Source: Acidobacteriota bacterium
GTDB taxonomy: Bacteria; Acidobacteriota; Terriglobia; UBA7540
Length of the DNA stretch: 6,689 nt
Assembly (NCBI GenBank): GCA_021827255.1
Contig: JAKAWO010000165.1
Location: 1 to 6,689, forward strand
Direction of reading: 5' to 3'
The translations under genes were made by a program, and so were the position numbers. Position 1 is the first letter of the stretch, and each line of letters starts with the position of its first letter. A model generated the notes under the pieces. It had not been told where the DNA came from and did not search any database. It worked only from the letters and a program-made list of their open reading frames with translations. Positions 1 through 5,317 of the stretch are shown here, piece by piece.

Positions 1-15
1 TGTCTGCATTCCTTT

Positions 16-48
16 AAAAAAGATGGGGAACCGATTTTCCGGTTCCCC
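16..48 (-). terminator. Intrinsic (rho-independent) terminator of the pilin gene
   Basis: Read on the minus strand, a perfect 9-bp stem (GGGGAACCG at 25-33 pairing with CGGTTCCCC at 40-48) encloses a 6-nt loop. It is followed, after three bases, by six consecutive T (complement of A16-A21). The U-tract exists only in the minus direction, so it ends transcripts coming from the pilin gene, whose stop codon lies 29 bases upstream. It marks the end of that transcription unit. Confidence 0.9.
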
Positions 49-77
49 CAATTCCTTGCCAAGGTGAGGCCGCTGAA

Positions 78-587
78 TCAGCCGGCGAGCGGTGAATCGG
101 CAGAACTGGCTTGCGTATTGTTCGAGTTCTGACGGATGACGCCCGATTCGTCCGTGTAGTACGAGTTGGTGCCCGTCGTGCCGCGCACAATCGGATCGGC
201 CCAGAAGGCAAAGGTGTTGATGTGTCCGCTAGAGTCCGGCGCGCCGGGGGAGTAGGTGAAGGCGTAACCGCTCTTGCTGGCAGTGTCCGTGCCGCCCGTG
301 GGAGCGAGCACGTTGTCCATCAAGCCCGCCGCCGTGCTGTCCGGCGTTGCGCCCGCCGTCGCCGGTGGTCCCAGATAGGTCAAATTGGCGGAGAAGCCGG
401 TGTTGTAGGTTGTAGCGTAGGTGACCTCTGCCGTGTTGTAAGTCCGCAATGACCCGACGGCGGAAGCCTGATTGGCTGCGATCCGCGACCGCAGCAGGTT
501 CGGAATAGCGATCGCCGCGATGATCAGAATGATCGCGATCACGATCAGCAGCTCGATCAGGGTGAAGCCCTTTGAGCTTTTTCTCAT
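78..587 (-). CDS. pilA: Type IV pilin major-subunit-like prepilin (PilA family)
   Basis: Prepilin of 169 residues. It begins with a class III signal peptide: a 7-residue basic leader (MRKSSKG), then the mature N-terminus FTLIELLIVIAI with Phe8 and the conserved Glu at mature position 5 (residue 12). A hydrophobic helix runs to about residue 33. The leader would be cut after Gly7 and the Phe methylated by a PilD-type peptidase, and the protein assembled into a surface pilus used for twitching, adhesion or DNA uptake. The globular part is Ala/Gly/Ser/Thr-rich and contains no cysteine, so it lacks the disulfide loop of Pseudomonas or Neisseria pilins. Its C-terminal 'SYYTDESGVIR' stretch resembles pilins I associate with Acidobacteria. 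The start at 587 is favoured over an overlapping ATG at 591 because only it gives the prepilin frame. The gene has its own sigma-54 promoter and terminator. A pseudopilin of a type II secretion system is the alternative, but no gsp or pil partner is in the window to decide. Confidence 0.9.
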   Translation of the reverse strand: MRKSSKGFTLIELLIVIAIILIIAAIAIPNLLRSRIAANQASAVGSLRTYNTAEVTYATTYNTGFSANLTYLGPPATAGATPDSTAAGLMDNVLAPTGGTDTASKSGYAFTYSPGAPDSSGHINTFAFWADPIVRGTTGTNSYYTDESGVIRQNSNNTQASSADSPLAG

Positions 588-591
588 TCAT

Positions 592-597
592 CCTCCT
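592..597 (-). promoter_or_regulatory. Ribosome-binding site choosing the pilin start
   Basis: The minus strand reads AGGAGG directly before ATGAATGAG. Two ATGs four bases apart follow it in different frames. The first ATG (591) abuts the Shine-Dalgarno sequence with no spacer and opens a non-pilin frame. The second (587) lies four bases away and opens the prepilin. Spacing is slightly short, but the frame decides for 587. Confidence 0.7.
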
Positions 598-649
598 AAT
601 TCAATTCGAATACTTTCGGTTTCTTCCCAGGGTTATCAGCATGTCTATG

Positions 650-666
650 TGCATGCCGCGTGCCAA
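650..666 (-). promoter_or_regulatory. Sigma-54 (RpoN) promoter of the pilin gene
   Basis: The minus strand reads TTGGCACGCGGCATGCA. Against the sigma-54 consensus TTGGCACG-N4-TTGCW, the -24 element is exact. The -12 element is ATGCA, with a single mismatch. The invariant GG and GC are 12 bases apart, as required. The predicted transcription start is near 639, leaving a 5' leader of about 52 bases before the pilin ATG at 587. Sigma-54 control of pilA by the PilS/PilR pair is known in Pseudomonas, Geobacter and Myxococcus, so the location makes biological sense. No rpoN or pilR gene is visible here. Confidence 0.8.
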
Positions 667-774
667 CCCTTAGCAGAGGCGCGCGTCCCCAGAATAAGGT
701 GACGCACTGATACTAAGGGAGTTAGCTACGCGGCCCACTAGGATTAGCTTGGAGGGAAGCATGATTAAGCCACT

Positions 775-797
775 TTTTGTCAGTCAGCGTGACAAAA
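775..797. promoter_or_regulatory. Inverted repeat, candidate enhancer-binding-protein site upstream of the pilin promoter
   Basis: A perfect 8-bp inverted repeat (TTTTGTCA at 775-782 and TGACAAAA at 790-797) flanks a 7-bp centre. Its midpoint is about 147 bp upstream of the predicted pilin start point, within the usual range for activators of sigma-54 promoters. Each arm contains TGTC, the core reported for Pseudomonas PilR sites. It also lies 55 bp past the transglutaminase stop codon, but no T-tract follows it on the minus strand, so an intrinsic terminator is unlikely. The activator identity is inference. Confidence 0.5.
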
Positions 798-852
798 TCT
801 GGCGGGTCATCGAAATCATAACTGTACGCGGTAAACTGCCACGACGGGAGCG

Positions 853-3063
853 CTACGGTCGCGGCGCACGGCGAATCTCGTCAAGAAGCTCTCTTAGCCT
901 CCCAACCGGGATCTCATTCCGGCCGTACCGCGAGGTGTTGTAAAGGTTGGTAAACTCTTGCGGAACTCGCCCCAGCCGCGAGCGGGTCAGCCGCTCCGCG
1001 AACTCCGTAGGGGTTTCACTGGGGCTTCTTCGGAAGCCTCTTTTGCGGGCCAACGTCAGAAAACGCTGATAGGTCAGCGTGGCTTCATGGGGTTTCAGAT
1101 TGCGGTAATTTCCTCGAAATCTTAACACCCACATCAAGCGCAACTCTCCGAGCGTAAGCCCCTTCTCGCCGATCATCAGGAAAACAACAATCCCTGCCAT
1201 CAGCAGAAGCACGATCAGCTTGTGAGCCATCAGGAGGCGCTCGATCTCGGAAGCCAAGCGGATGCCACGCTGCTTAAGGCCAAACAGGCGCTGGCGCGCG
1301 GCGCCCTGAAATTGCTTGGTGGTCTGCTCCACGCGGCGAGCCAACTGGACTTGGTGTGAAAAATCGTAGTTGATAATCCACTCGTTCCAGAAAAGGCCCA
1401 GGGCATCCAGATAATCATCCAGCTCGGAAGGGATAACGGGATTGGGATCGGGGGGAGTTGGATCGAAAGGAATCCATCCGTAGCCTGGGAAATAGACTTC
1501 CACCCAGCTATGGGCGTCGCGGGCGCGAACCACAAAATCTTTGCCGACCCTATTGTAGCTTCCGGTTTGAAATCCATTGACCAACCGCGCCGGAACGCCG
1601 AGGGTGCGAAGCATAATGGCCATGGCCGAAGCAAAATATTCGCAGTAGCCCTTTTTGGCTTTGAACAAAAAACTGCTGATGGGATGGCTCGATTGAATGC
1701 CGGACGGATTGAGGGTGTACCCAAAATGGTTCCGCAAGTAGTTCTGAATGGCGATGGCACGATCGTAGTTATTGGCGGCTTGGGCGGTGAGTTTTTCCGC
1801 CAGCGCTTTGATTCGGGGATCAAGGCGGGGCGGCAGCCGCAAATAGAGGAAACGCATTTCCTCCGTGTAGCGTGCCGGCGCCGCGCGCAACTGAGCGGGT
1901 GGAGGCAGGCCCACTCGTGAAATCACCTCGTACTGAATGGGCGATCCGAAGTGCTGCGGATTGTGCAAGGAGCGGGTCTGGTCGAGCGAGAGCATCCGCA
2001 ACCGGCCGAAAATCTCCTCCGGGACCGCGGCGGCGAAAAGCACGTCCGTCGAGACCGGCGAGAGCAATACGCGGTAGCGTAAGAATCGGCGGGGACGGTT
2101 TTTAACGCCTTGGCCTTGGGGAACAATGAAGCGATGATAGGAGGCCGGGGGGAACATAACCTGGTCGGTATTGTCATTGTACCAATGCCGGCCGTCGAAG
2201 CTGTCCAAGCCCACGCCGCGCCACTTTACTCCCAGAAAATCTCGCGGGTCACCCTCCGGGATGACTCGCATGACGACCGCGTTGGACCGCTTGATGCGGC
2301 CGATGTCCCCCAGATTCACGCTTTCGGAGAATCCGGTGATGTTCTCGGTTGTCGTCCCGAGTCCGGTCAGGTAGCCGGTTCGGTAGCGCGGAATCACGAA
2401 GAAGAGGAGGGCTGCCAGTAAGACCATTCCCGCCGCCGACCCGACGGCGGTGACCGATAGGGATTTCTCGATTGCCGAGCGATTGCGCGCCGGCAGACCG
2501 AAGGGGCCTTGCGGAGCTCGGGCCGCGGCTTCCGTCGAACGCTTGATTTCGTAGCTGATGAAGGTTGAGATGGCAAACAAGGCGTAGAGAGCGAAGAAAA
2601 TCAGGAACGTGGTCGAAACGGTCAAAATGGCGCTGGCGAGCATCATCATGAACGACAGCGTCGCCAGATACGCGTAGTCGCGGTGAGTCCGGGCGGAAAA
2701 CACCTTGACAACCGTGGCGAACAGGACCAGGTGAACTGTGGCGGCCAACATGCTATCGAGAAGGGTTGGCCCCGAGGAGAAAACAAAAAAATCGAGCCAG
2801 AAGAAAAAAATGTAAAAAATCGCAAGCCGCGTCACGGTGCGGGGCGAAAGGCTCAGGTCGCGTTCCGTCGCGTAACCCCACAGCCTGGCGACCAAGGCCA
2901 ACGAGACCAGCAACACAGAAGCGATGTCCAGCTTGCCCGTCGAGGCGAGCGTGAGAAAGCCTGTTCCCAGGGTCAGCAGAAGCGAGACCTCGAAGTAGCG
3001 CTCCACGCTGATATTCGATTGCTTTTTGAGACGCTCTTCCGGGCTGGCAACTTTCCGGCGCAT
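853..3063 (-). CDS. TgpA-type membrane transglutaminase-like cysteine protein (DUF3488 / transglutaminase core / DUF4129)
   Basis: Protein of 736 residues with the complete TgpA layout. Hydrophobic segments lie at about 27-63, 78-122, 133-170 and 204-224 (DUF3488-like region). An extracytoplasmic part containing a transglutaminase-like core covers about 400-540. One membrane helix follows at about 613-631, then a cytoplasmic DUF4129-type tail that includes 'TPTEFAERL'. The Cys-His-Asp triad is intact: Cys474 in KKGYCEYFASAMA, His518 in RDAHSWVEVYF and Asp534 in IPFDPTPP. The core therefore faces the periplasm and could act as a transglutaminase or cysteine peptidase on envelope proteins; the natural substrate is unknown. 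The ATG at 3063 is the first possible start, since an in-frame TAG lies 12 bases upstream. No good Shine-Dalgarno is seen, so translation may be weak or coupled to the upstream gene 74 bp away. The usual MoxR ATPase and DUF58 partners are absent from the window. Confidence 0.93.
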   Translation of the reverse strand: MRRKVASPEERLKKQSNISVERYFEVSLLLTLGTGFLTLASTGKLDIASVLLVSLALVARLWGYATERDLSLSPRTVTRLAIFYIFFFWLDFFVFSSGPTLLDSMLAATVHLVLFATVVKVFSARTHRDYAYLATLSFMMMLASAILTVSTTFLIFFALYALFAISTFISYEIKRSTEAAARAPQGPFGLPARNRSAIEKSLSVTAVGSAAGMVLLAALLFFVIPRYRTGYLTGLGTTTENITGFSESVNLGDIGRIKRSNAVVMRVIPEGDPRDFLGVKWRGVGLDSFDGRHWYNDNTDQVMFPPASYHRFIVPQGQGVKNRPRRFLRYRVLLSPVSTDVLFAAAVPEEIFGRLRMLSLDQTRSLHNPQHFGSPIQYEVISRVGLPPPAQLRAAPARYTEEMRFLYLRLPPRLDPRIKALAEKLTAQAANNYDRAIAIQNYLRNHFGYTLNPSGIQSSHPISSFLFKAKKGYCEYFASAMAIMLRTLGVPARLVNGFQTGSYNRVGKDFVVRARDAHSWVEVYFPGYGWIPFDPTPPDPNPVIPSELDDYLDALGLFWNEWIINYDFSHQVQLARRVEQTTKQFQGAARQRLFGLKQRGIRLASEIERLLMAHKLIVLLLMAGIVVFLMIGEKGLTLGELRLMWVLRFRGNYRNLKPHEATLTYQRFLTLARKRGFRRSPSETPTEFAERLTRSRLGRVPQEFTNLYNTSRYGRNEIPVGRLRELLDEIRRAPRP

Positions 3064-3137
3064 CCAGCCATTCTACCCCAAGCTCTATGTCGCCGGGGCG
3101 GCCGCAAAGCCGTGGGGCTTGGAGGTTCATCCCCCTG

Positions 3138-3731
3138 CTAATGCTGTTCAAAAGTCCGCTCTCTGACCTTGCTCGGAGGGCGGTCGGTGACCAGTTCGGG
3201 GAACCGGCGACGGAAGGTCTCCGCCACTTGGCAAGACCAGCAGACCGGCTGGTGGGTTCGGAACATTTCAGGAAGCTTTTCGGGTGGCACGTCGTCCCAT
3301 TCAACCGGCGGTTGAGTGGCGGTGGCGAGCGCCGGCGCGTGTTCTGGCCGGGTTTCTCCGGGCGCGACAATCGGCTTTCCGCAGTACGCGCAACGCTTGT
3401 CGGCGTACCATTGGGCGGCGATATTGCCGACGAGGGAGCCTTCCGGGTCGGATTCAATTTGTCCCAAGCATTGCTGGGCACAGTCGCGGCGTTCCGGCCA
3501 CCGAGAACACTCAGCCAGGCGGAAATTCGCCTCGCCCAGGACAGCTTGGCGCGCGGCACGGCGGGCGTCGAGAGCCACCGCAGCCGGCTGCCGATTCTCA
3601 GGACACGTCACCAGCCGCTTGCCTCGAAACTTAAGATAAGCCCGCAGACCGCGAGCTGTTGCATAGGCCGCTGCGATGACAACGAGCGCGGCCAACGCAT
3701 CAACGAAGAAGAAGACGAGCGTCGAGTTCAT
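3138..3731 (-). CDS. Conserved-looking membrane-anchored protein with eight cysteines, function unknown
   Basis: A 197-residue protein I do not recognise as a named family. The N-terminus is a single hydrophobic helix (about residues 4-25) followed by basic residues (RGLRAYLKFRGKR), which predicts a membrane anchor with the rest in the cytoplasm. The soluble part has cysteines at 43, 75, 84, 88, 114, 117, 164 and 167. CAYC (114-117) and CWSC (164-167) look like two knuckles of a zinc ribbon; His160 is nearby. Cys43, Cys75 and the CAQQC pair (84/88) could form a second metal site or disulfides. A Pro-rich linker lies between about 125 and 152. A strong GGGAGG (3737-3742) sits five bases before the ATG. 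It lies upstream of and co-oriented with the transglutaminase gene (74-bp gap), so the two are probably co-transcribed. A CRP-like site lies upstream. Metal binding is inferred from spacing alone. Confidence 0.8.
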   Translation of the reverse strand: MNSTLVFFFVDALAALVVIAAAYATARGLRAYLKFRGKRLVTCPENRQPAAVALDARRAARQAVLGEANFRLAECSRWPERRDCAQQCLGQIESDPEGSLVGNIAAQWYADKRCAYCGKPIVAPGETRPEHAPALATATQPPVEWDDVPPEKLPEMFRTHQPVCWSCQVAETFRRRFPELVTDRPPSKVRERTFEQH

Positions 3732-3781
3732 GACATCCTCCCGCGTATGGCTGTAAGATGAACCTTCTGTCTTGAGAAGGA

Positions 3782-3797
3782 TGTGACGCGCGTCACG
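3782..3797. promoter_or_regulatory. CRP/FNR-family-like operator in the divergent region
   Basis: TGTGA-N6-TCACG matches the E. coli CRP consensus TGTGA-N6-TCACA at nine of ten defined bases. It contains a perfect 14-bp palindrome, GTGACGCGCGTCAC (3783-3796). It lies 51 bp upstream of the eight-cysteine gene on the minus strand and 187 bp upstream of rhaM on the plus strand, so it could serve either promoter. Which CRP/FNR-type protein would bind it cannot be told from the window. Confidence 0.5.
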
Positions 3798-3879
3798 TCA
3801 GCTTCGAAATGCCGATAGGTTCCGGGCGCGGGAAATAGGAAATTGGCGAAGCGCTTCATGGGCAAATGACGAATCGTTC

Positions 3880-3914
3880 GCTCTGCCGATGGGAGCGGCA
3901 GGGCGTTTTGTCTT
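3880..3914 (+). terminator. Terminator-like hairpin in the leader region of rhaM
   Basis: A 9-bp stem (3880-3888 with 3896-3904, one G-U pair) around a 7-nt loop is followed by GTTTTGTCTT. This is the form of a modest intrinsic terminator in the plus direction. No plus-strand gene precedes it, so it would either insulate rhaM from antisense or read-through transcription of the upstream gene region, or act as an attenuator if rhaM is transcribed from further upstream. A candidate promoter overlaps its T-rich tail. The T-tract is interrupted, so termination may be partial. Confidence 0.4.
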
Positions 3915-3937
3915 CAGCAACGGATTTGTGCAACAAT
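3908..3937 (+). promoter_or_regulatory. Weak candidate sigma-70-type promoter for rhaM
   Basis: TTGTCT (3908-3913) and AACAAT (3932-3937) each match four of six bases of the -35 and -10 consensus with an 18-bp spacer. The start point would fall near 3944, about 40 bases before the rhaM ATG. GC-rich genomes yield many such matches, so this is tentative. Confidence 0.25.
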
Positions 3938-3984
3938 CAACAGCCTCGAAAACGTAGGGCGCGATTGGGCAGGGAGAGCAGCCG

Positions 3985-4308
3985 ATGAAACGAGTTGGCT
4001 TCGTGCTGAAGGTTCGTAGGGATAAAATTGAGGAATATAAGGAGCGCCACACTCAGGTCTGGCCGGAGATGCTGAACGCGCTTCGTCGGACGGGCTGGCG
4101 CAACTATTCACTTTTCCTGCGCCCCGACGGGCTTCTTTTCGGTTATTTCGAAACGCCAAAGGATTTCCAGGCGGCGCTCGCCGGCATGGCCCGTGAAGAA
4201 GTCAACGCCCGCTGGCAGGCCTTAATGTCTCCGTACTTCGAGGCGCTGGAAGGGTCCCGTCCGGACGAGGTGATGCAGGAACTCGAGGAGGTCTTTCACC
4301 TCGACTGA
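3985..4308 (+). CDS. rhaM: L-rhamnose mutarotase
   Basis: A 107-residue protein of the RhaM family (E. coli RhaM is about 104). It interconverts the alpha and beta anomers of L-rhamnose in the cytoplasm, supplying the form used by rhamnose isomerase. Residues known from E. coli RhaM fall at identical positions: Tyr18 and catalytic His22, in EEYKERHTQVWPEM. The 'RWQALMSPYF' segment (76-85) and the C-terminal ELEEVFHLD are also typical. The fold is a small dimeric alpha/beta-barrel of the ferredoxin-like type. AGGGAGA (3971-3977) seven bases before the ATG is a good ribosome-binding site. No rhamnose isomerase, kinase, aldolase, dehydrogenase or transporter lies in the window, so it is either a lone gene or the sugar is handled by a distant cluster. 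A CRP-like site upstream would suit a sugar gene. Related members act on other deoxy sugars such as L-fucose, so substrate identity is likely rather than proven. Confidence 0.92.
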   Translation: MKRVGFVLKVRRDKIEEYKERHTQVWPEMLNALRRTGWRNYSLFLRPDGLLFGYFETPKDFQAALAGMAREEVNARWQALMSPYFEALEGSRPDEVMQELEEVFHLD

Positions 4309-4363
4309 GCCCGCGCTCGCCGCCTCCTGAACAAAACTTCCGTCGGATGCGTAGGTCACTGTG

Positions 4364-4897
4364 ATGGATTCTTACCTGGCGTCTAAAGTTATTTTTTACG
4401 CCTGGATCGCGTTCGGGTCATATATGCTGCTCGCGGCGCTTCGCGTCGAGCGCGCTGAGAGGCGAGAAAGCCCGATCTCGCGTCTCTCTTATTTGGTTCT
4501 GACTGCCGGCGGGGCTGCCTTTTTGCTCTTCAGCGGCTTCCCCCCTCGCTGGCTTGGCGAACGTGTTGTCCCGTCCCTCCCAGCGTGGGTTTGGGGAGGG
4601 GTTCTGCTGACCTTCGCGGGGCTCGGGCTTGCGACTTGGGCCCGGTATTGTCTGGGCCGTAACTGGAGCGGACGCGTCACCCTCAAAGTCGGGCATGAGC
4701 TTATCCGAAGCGGGCCCTACGCGTGGTTTCGCCATCCCATGTACGTTGGCCTTGATACGGCCGTTCTGGGCAGTGCGCTATTCAAGGGTGAATGGAAGGA
4801 CCTTCTCGGTGCGGCCCTGTTTGCGCTGGGTTTATGGCGAAAGAGCCGCATCGAAGATGCGTTTCTTGCCTCTCGCTTTGGCGCGGACAAGCCTTAA
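4364..4897 (+). CDS. Isoprenylcysteine carboxyl methyltransferase (ICMT)/PEMT-like integral membrane methyltransferase, C-terminally short
   Basis: About 177 residues with hydrophobic segments near 8-27, 42-60, 75-92 and 130-158. The signature of the bacterial ICMT-like family is present: GRNWSGRVTLKVGHELIRSGPY followed by FRHPMYVG (residues about 98-129), which in this family forms the S-adenosylmethionine and substrate pocket. The fold methylates small or lipid-like substrates at the membrane; the bacterial substrate is unknown. The protein stops at 'FLASRFGADKP'. Relatives usually continue some 12-20 residues through a Tyr/Arg-rich stretch ending in a 'LIP' motif, so the tail seems lost, perhaps by frameshift or late stop mutation. 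I found no convincing tail in other frames. ATG 4364 was chosen over GTG 4361 because a weak AGGT (4353-4356) lies seven bases from it. It follows rhaM by 55 bp on the same strand and may be co-transcribed, without an obvious functional link. Confidence 0.8.
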   Translation: MDSYLASKVIFYAWIAFGSYMLLAALRVERAERRESPISRLSYLVLTAGGAAFLLFSGFPPRWLGERVVPSLPAWVWGGVLLTFAGLGLATWARYCLGRNWSGRVTLKVGHELIRSGPYAWFRHPMYVGLDTAVLGSALFKGEWKDLLGAALFALGLWRKSRIEDAFLASRFGADKP

Positions 4898-5317
4898 CCA
4901 CCGATCTCGCTCAGATTTCCGGCAGCAAGGGCGGCTGGAGAGCAGGAGGCATGATTCCCGTGAAGCTTCGCCATGGGCGAAGCCGTCACTTGTTGTCTGG
5001 TCAATAGCATCCTCACGCTCAGCCGCCAGATTGTCCCCATCCTCGCCCAGGCGATCCCGAGTCCTCACCGTGGGATGGTTGATGTTTTTTCATAAACGCG
5101 CAACTGATTTCTCGGCCGCGAGATTTGGGAATTTCCGACAGGGTTGCGTCCGCGATGGCTAATGTGGTAAAGCTAAGGAGAGGGGACAGAGGCGCCTGCA
5201 GGGAAGGTGCAGTCCCCGGACGCATTTTAGTTTCCCTCCCTTGGGCGGCAACTTTCGGTTGAATTAAAAACGCCAGGCGGCGCGCCTCGCTGCGGCTCTT
5301 CCAGAAAGAGGGAATTG
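4898..5317. other. Intergenic region of about 420 bp with two hairpins and no convincing gene
   Basis: Short open frames exist on both strands, but none has a recognisable protein together with a good start. Two structures stand out. A perfect 8-bp hairpin (GCTTCGCC at 4965-4972 with GGCGAAGC at 4976-4983, 3-nt loop) lies 67 bases past the methyltransferase stop; it lacks a T-tract. An imperfect hairpin at 5182-5217 has GGGGA and CTGCA on the left matching TGCAGTCCCC on the right, with a 9-nt bulge. The AT-rich stretch near 5261-5271 may hold the tonB promoter, but I see no good -35/-10 pair. Confidence 0.5.

Noticed and set aside
683..705. GCGTC/GACGC inverted repeat with 13-bp spacer just upstream of the sigma-54 promoter
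   Set aside because: Five-base arms are expected by chance in this GC-rich DNA; it is too weak to call as an operator or IHF-assisted site.
761..943. Plus-strand open frame of 60 codons with a good GGAGG five bases before its ATG
   Set aside because: Its second half runs antisense to the C-terminus of the transglutaminase gene, the product has no recognisable features, and the region is better explained as upstream DNA of the pilin promoter.
2753..3559. Long minus-strand open frame overlapping both the transglutaminase and the cysteine-rich gene
   Set aside because: Its product is low-complexity Arg/Ser/Pro-rich, typical of an out-of-frame read in GC-rich DNA, and both overlapping genes have clear domain or start-site support.
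3763..3780. CCTTCT/AGAAGG hairpin in the leader of the eight-cysteine gene
   Set aside because: The stem has six pairs without a T-tract or a match to a known riboswitch; insufficient for a regulatory call.
3848..3857. GAAGCGCTTC perfect 10-bp palindrome
   Set aside because: A single short palindrome without a matching second copy or known regulator consensus; likely chance.
4893..5000. Possible lost tail of the methyltransferase in another frame, which reads 'GGMIPVK' near 4944-4964
   Set aside because: The distance from the RFG motif is about twice that expected, and the intervening residues lack the Tyr/Arg-rich pattern of the family tail.
4832..5068. Minus-strand open frame rich in Asp/Glu that looks somewhat protein-like
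   Set aside because: It would start at GTG without a Shine-Dalgarno, overlaps the methyltransferase 3' end antisense, and matches no family I can name.
5239..5267. TTGGGC-N17-TTAAAA as a tonB promoter
   Set aside because: The -10 box matches only three of six consensus bases; other equally weak pairs occur nearby.
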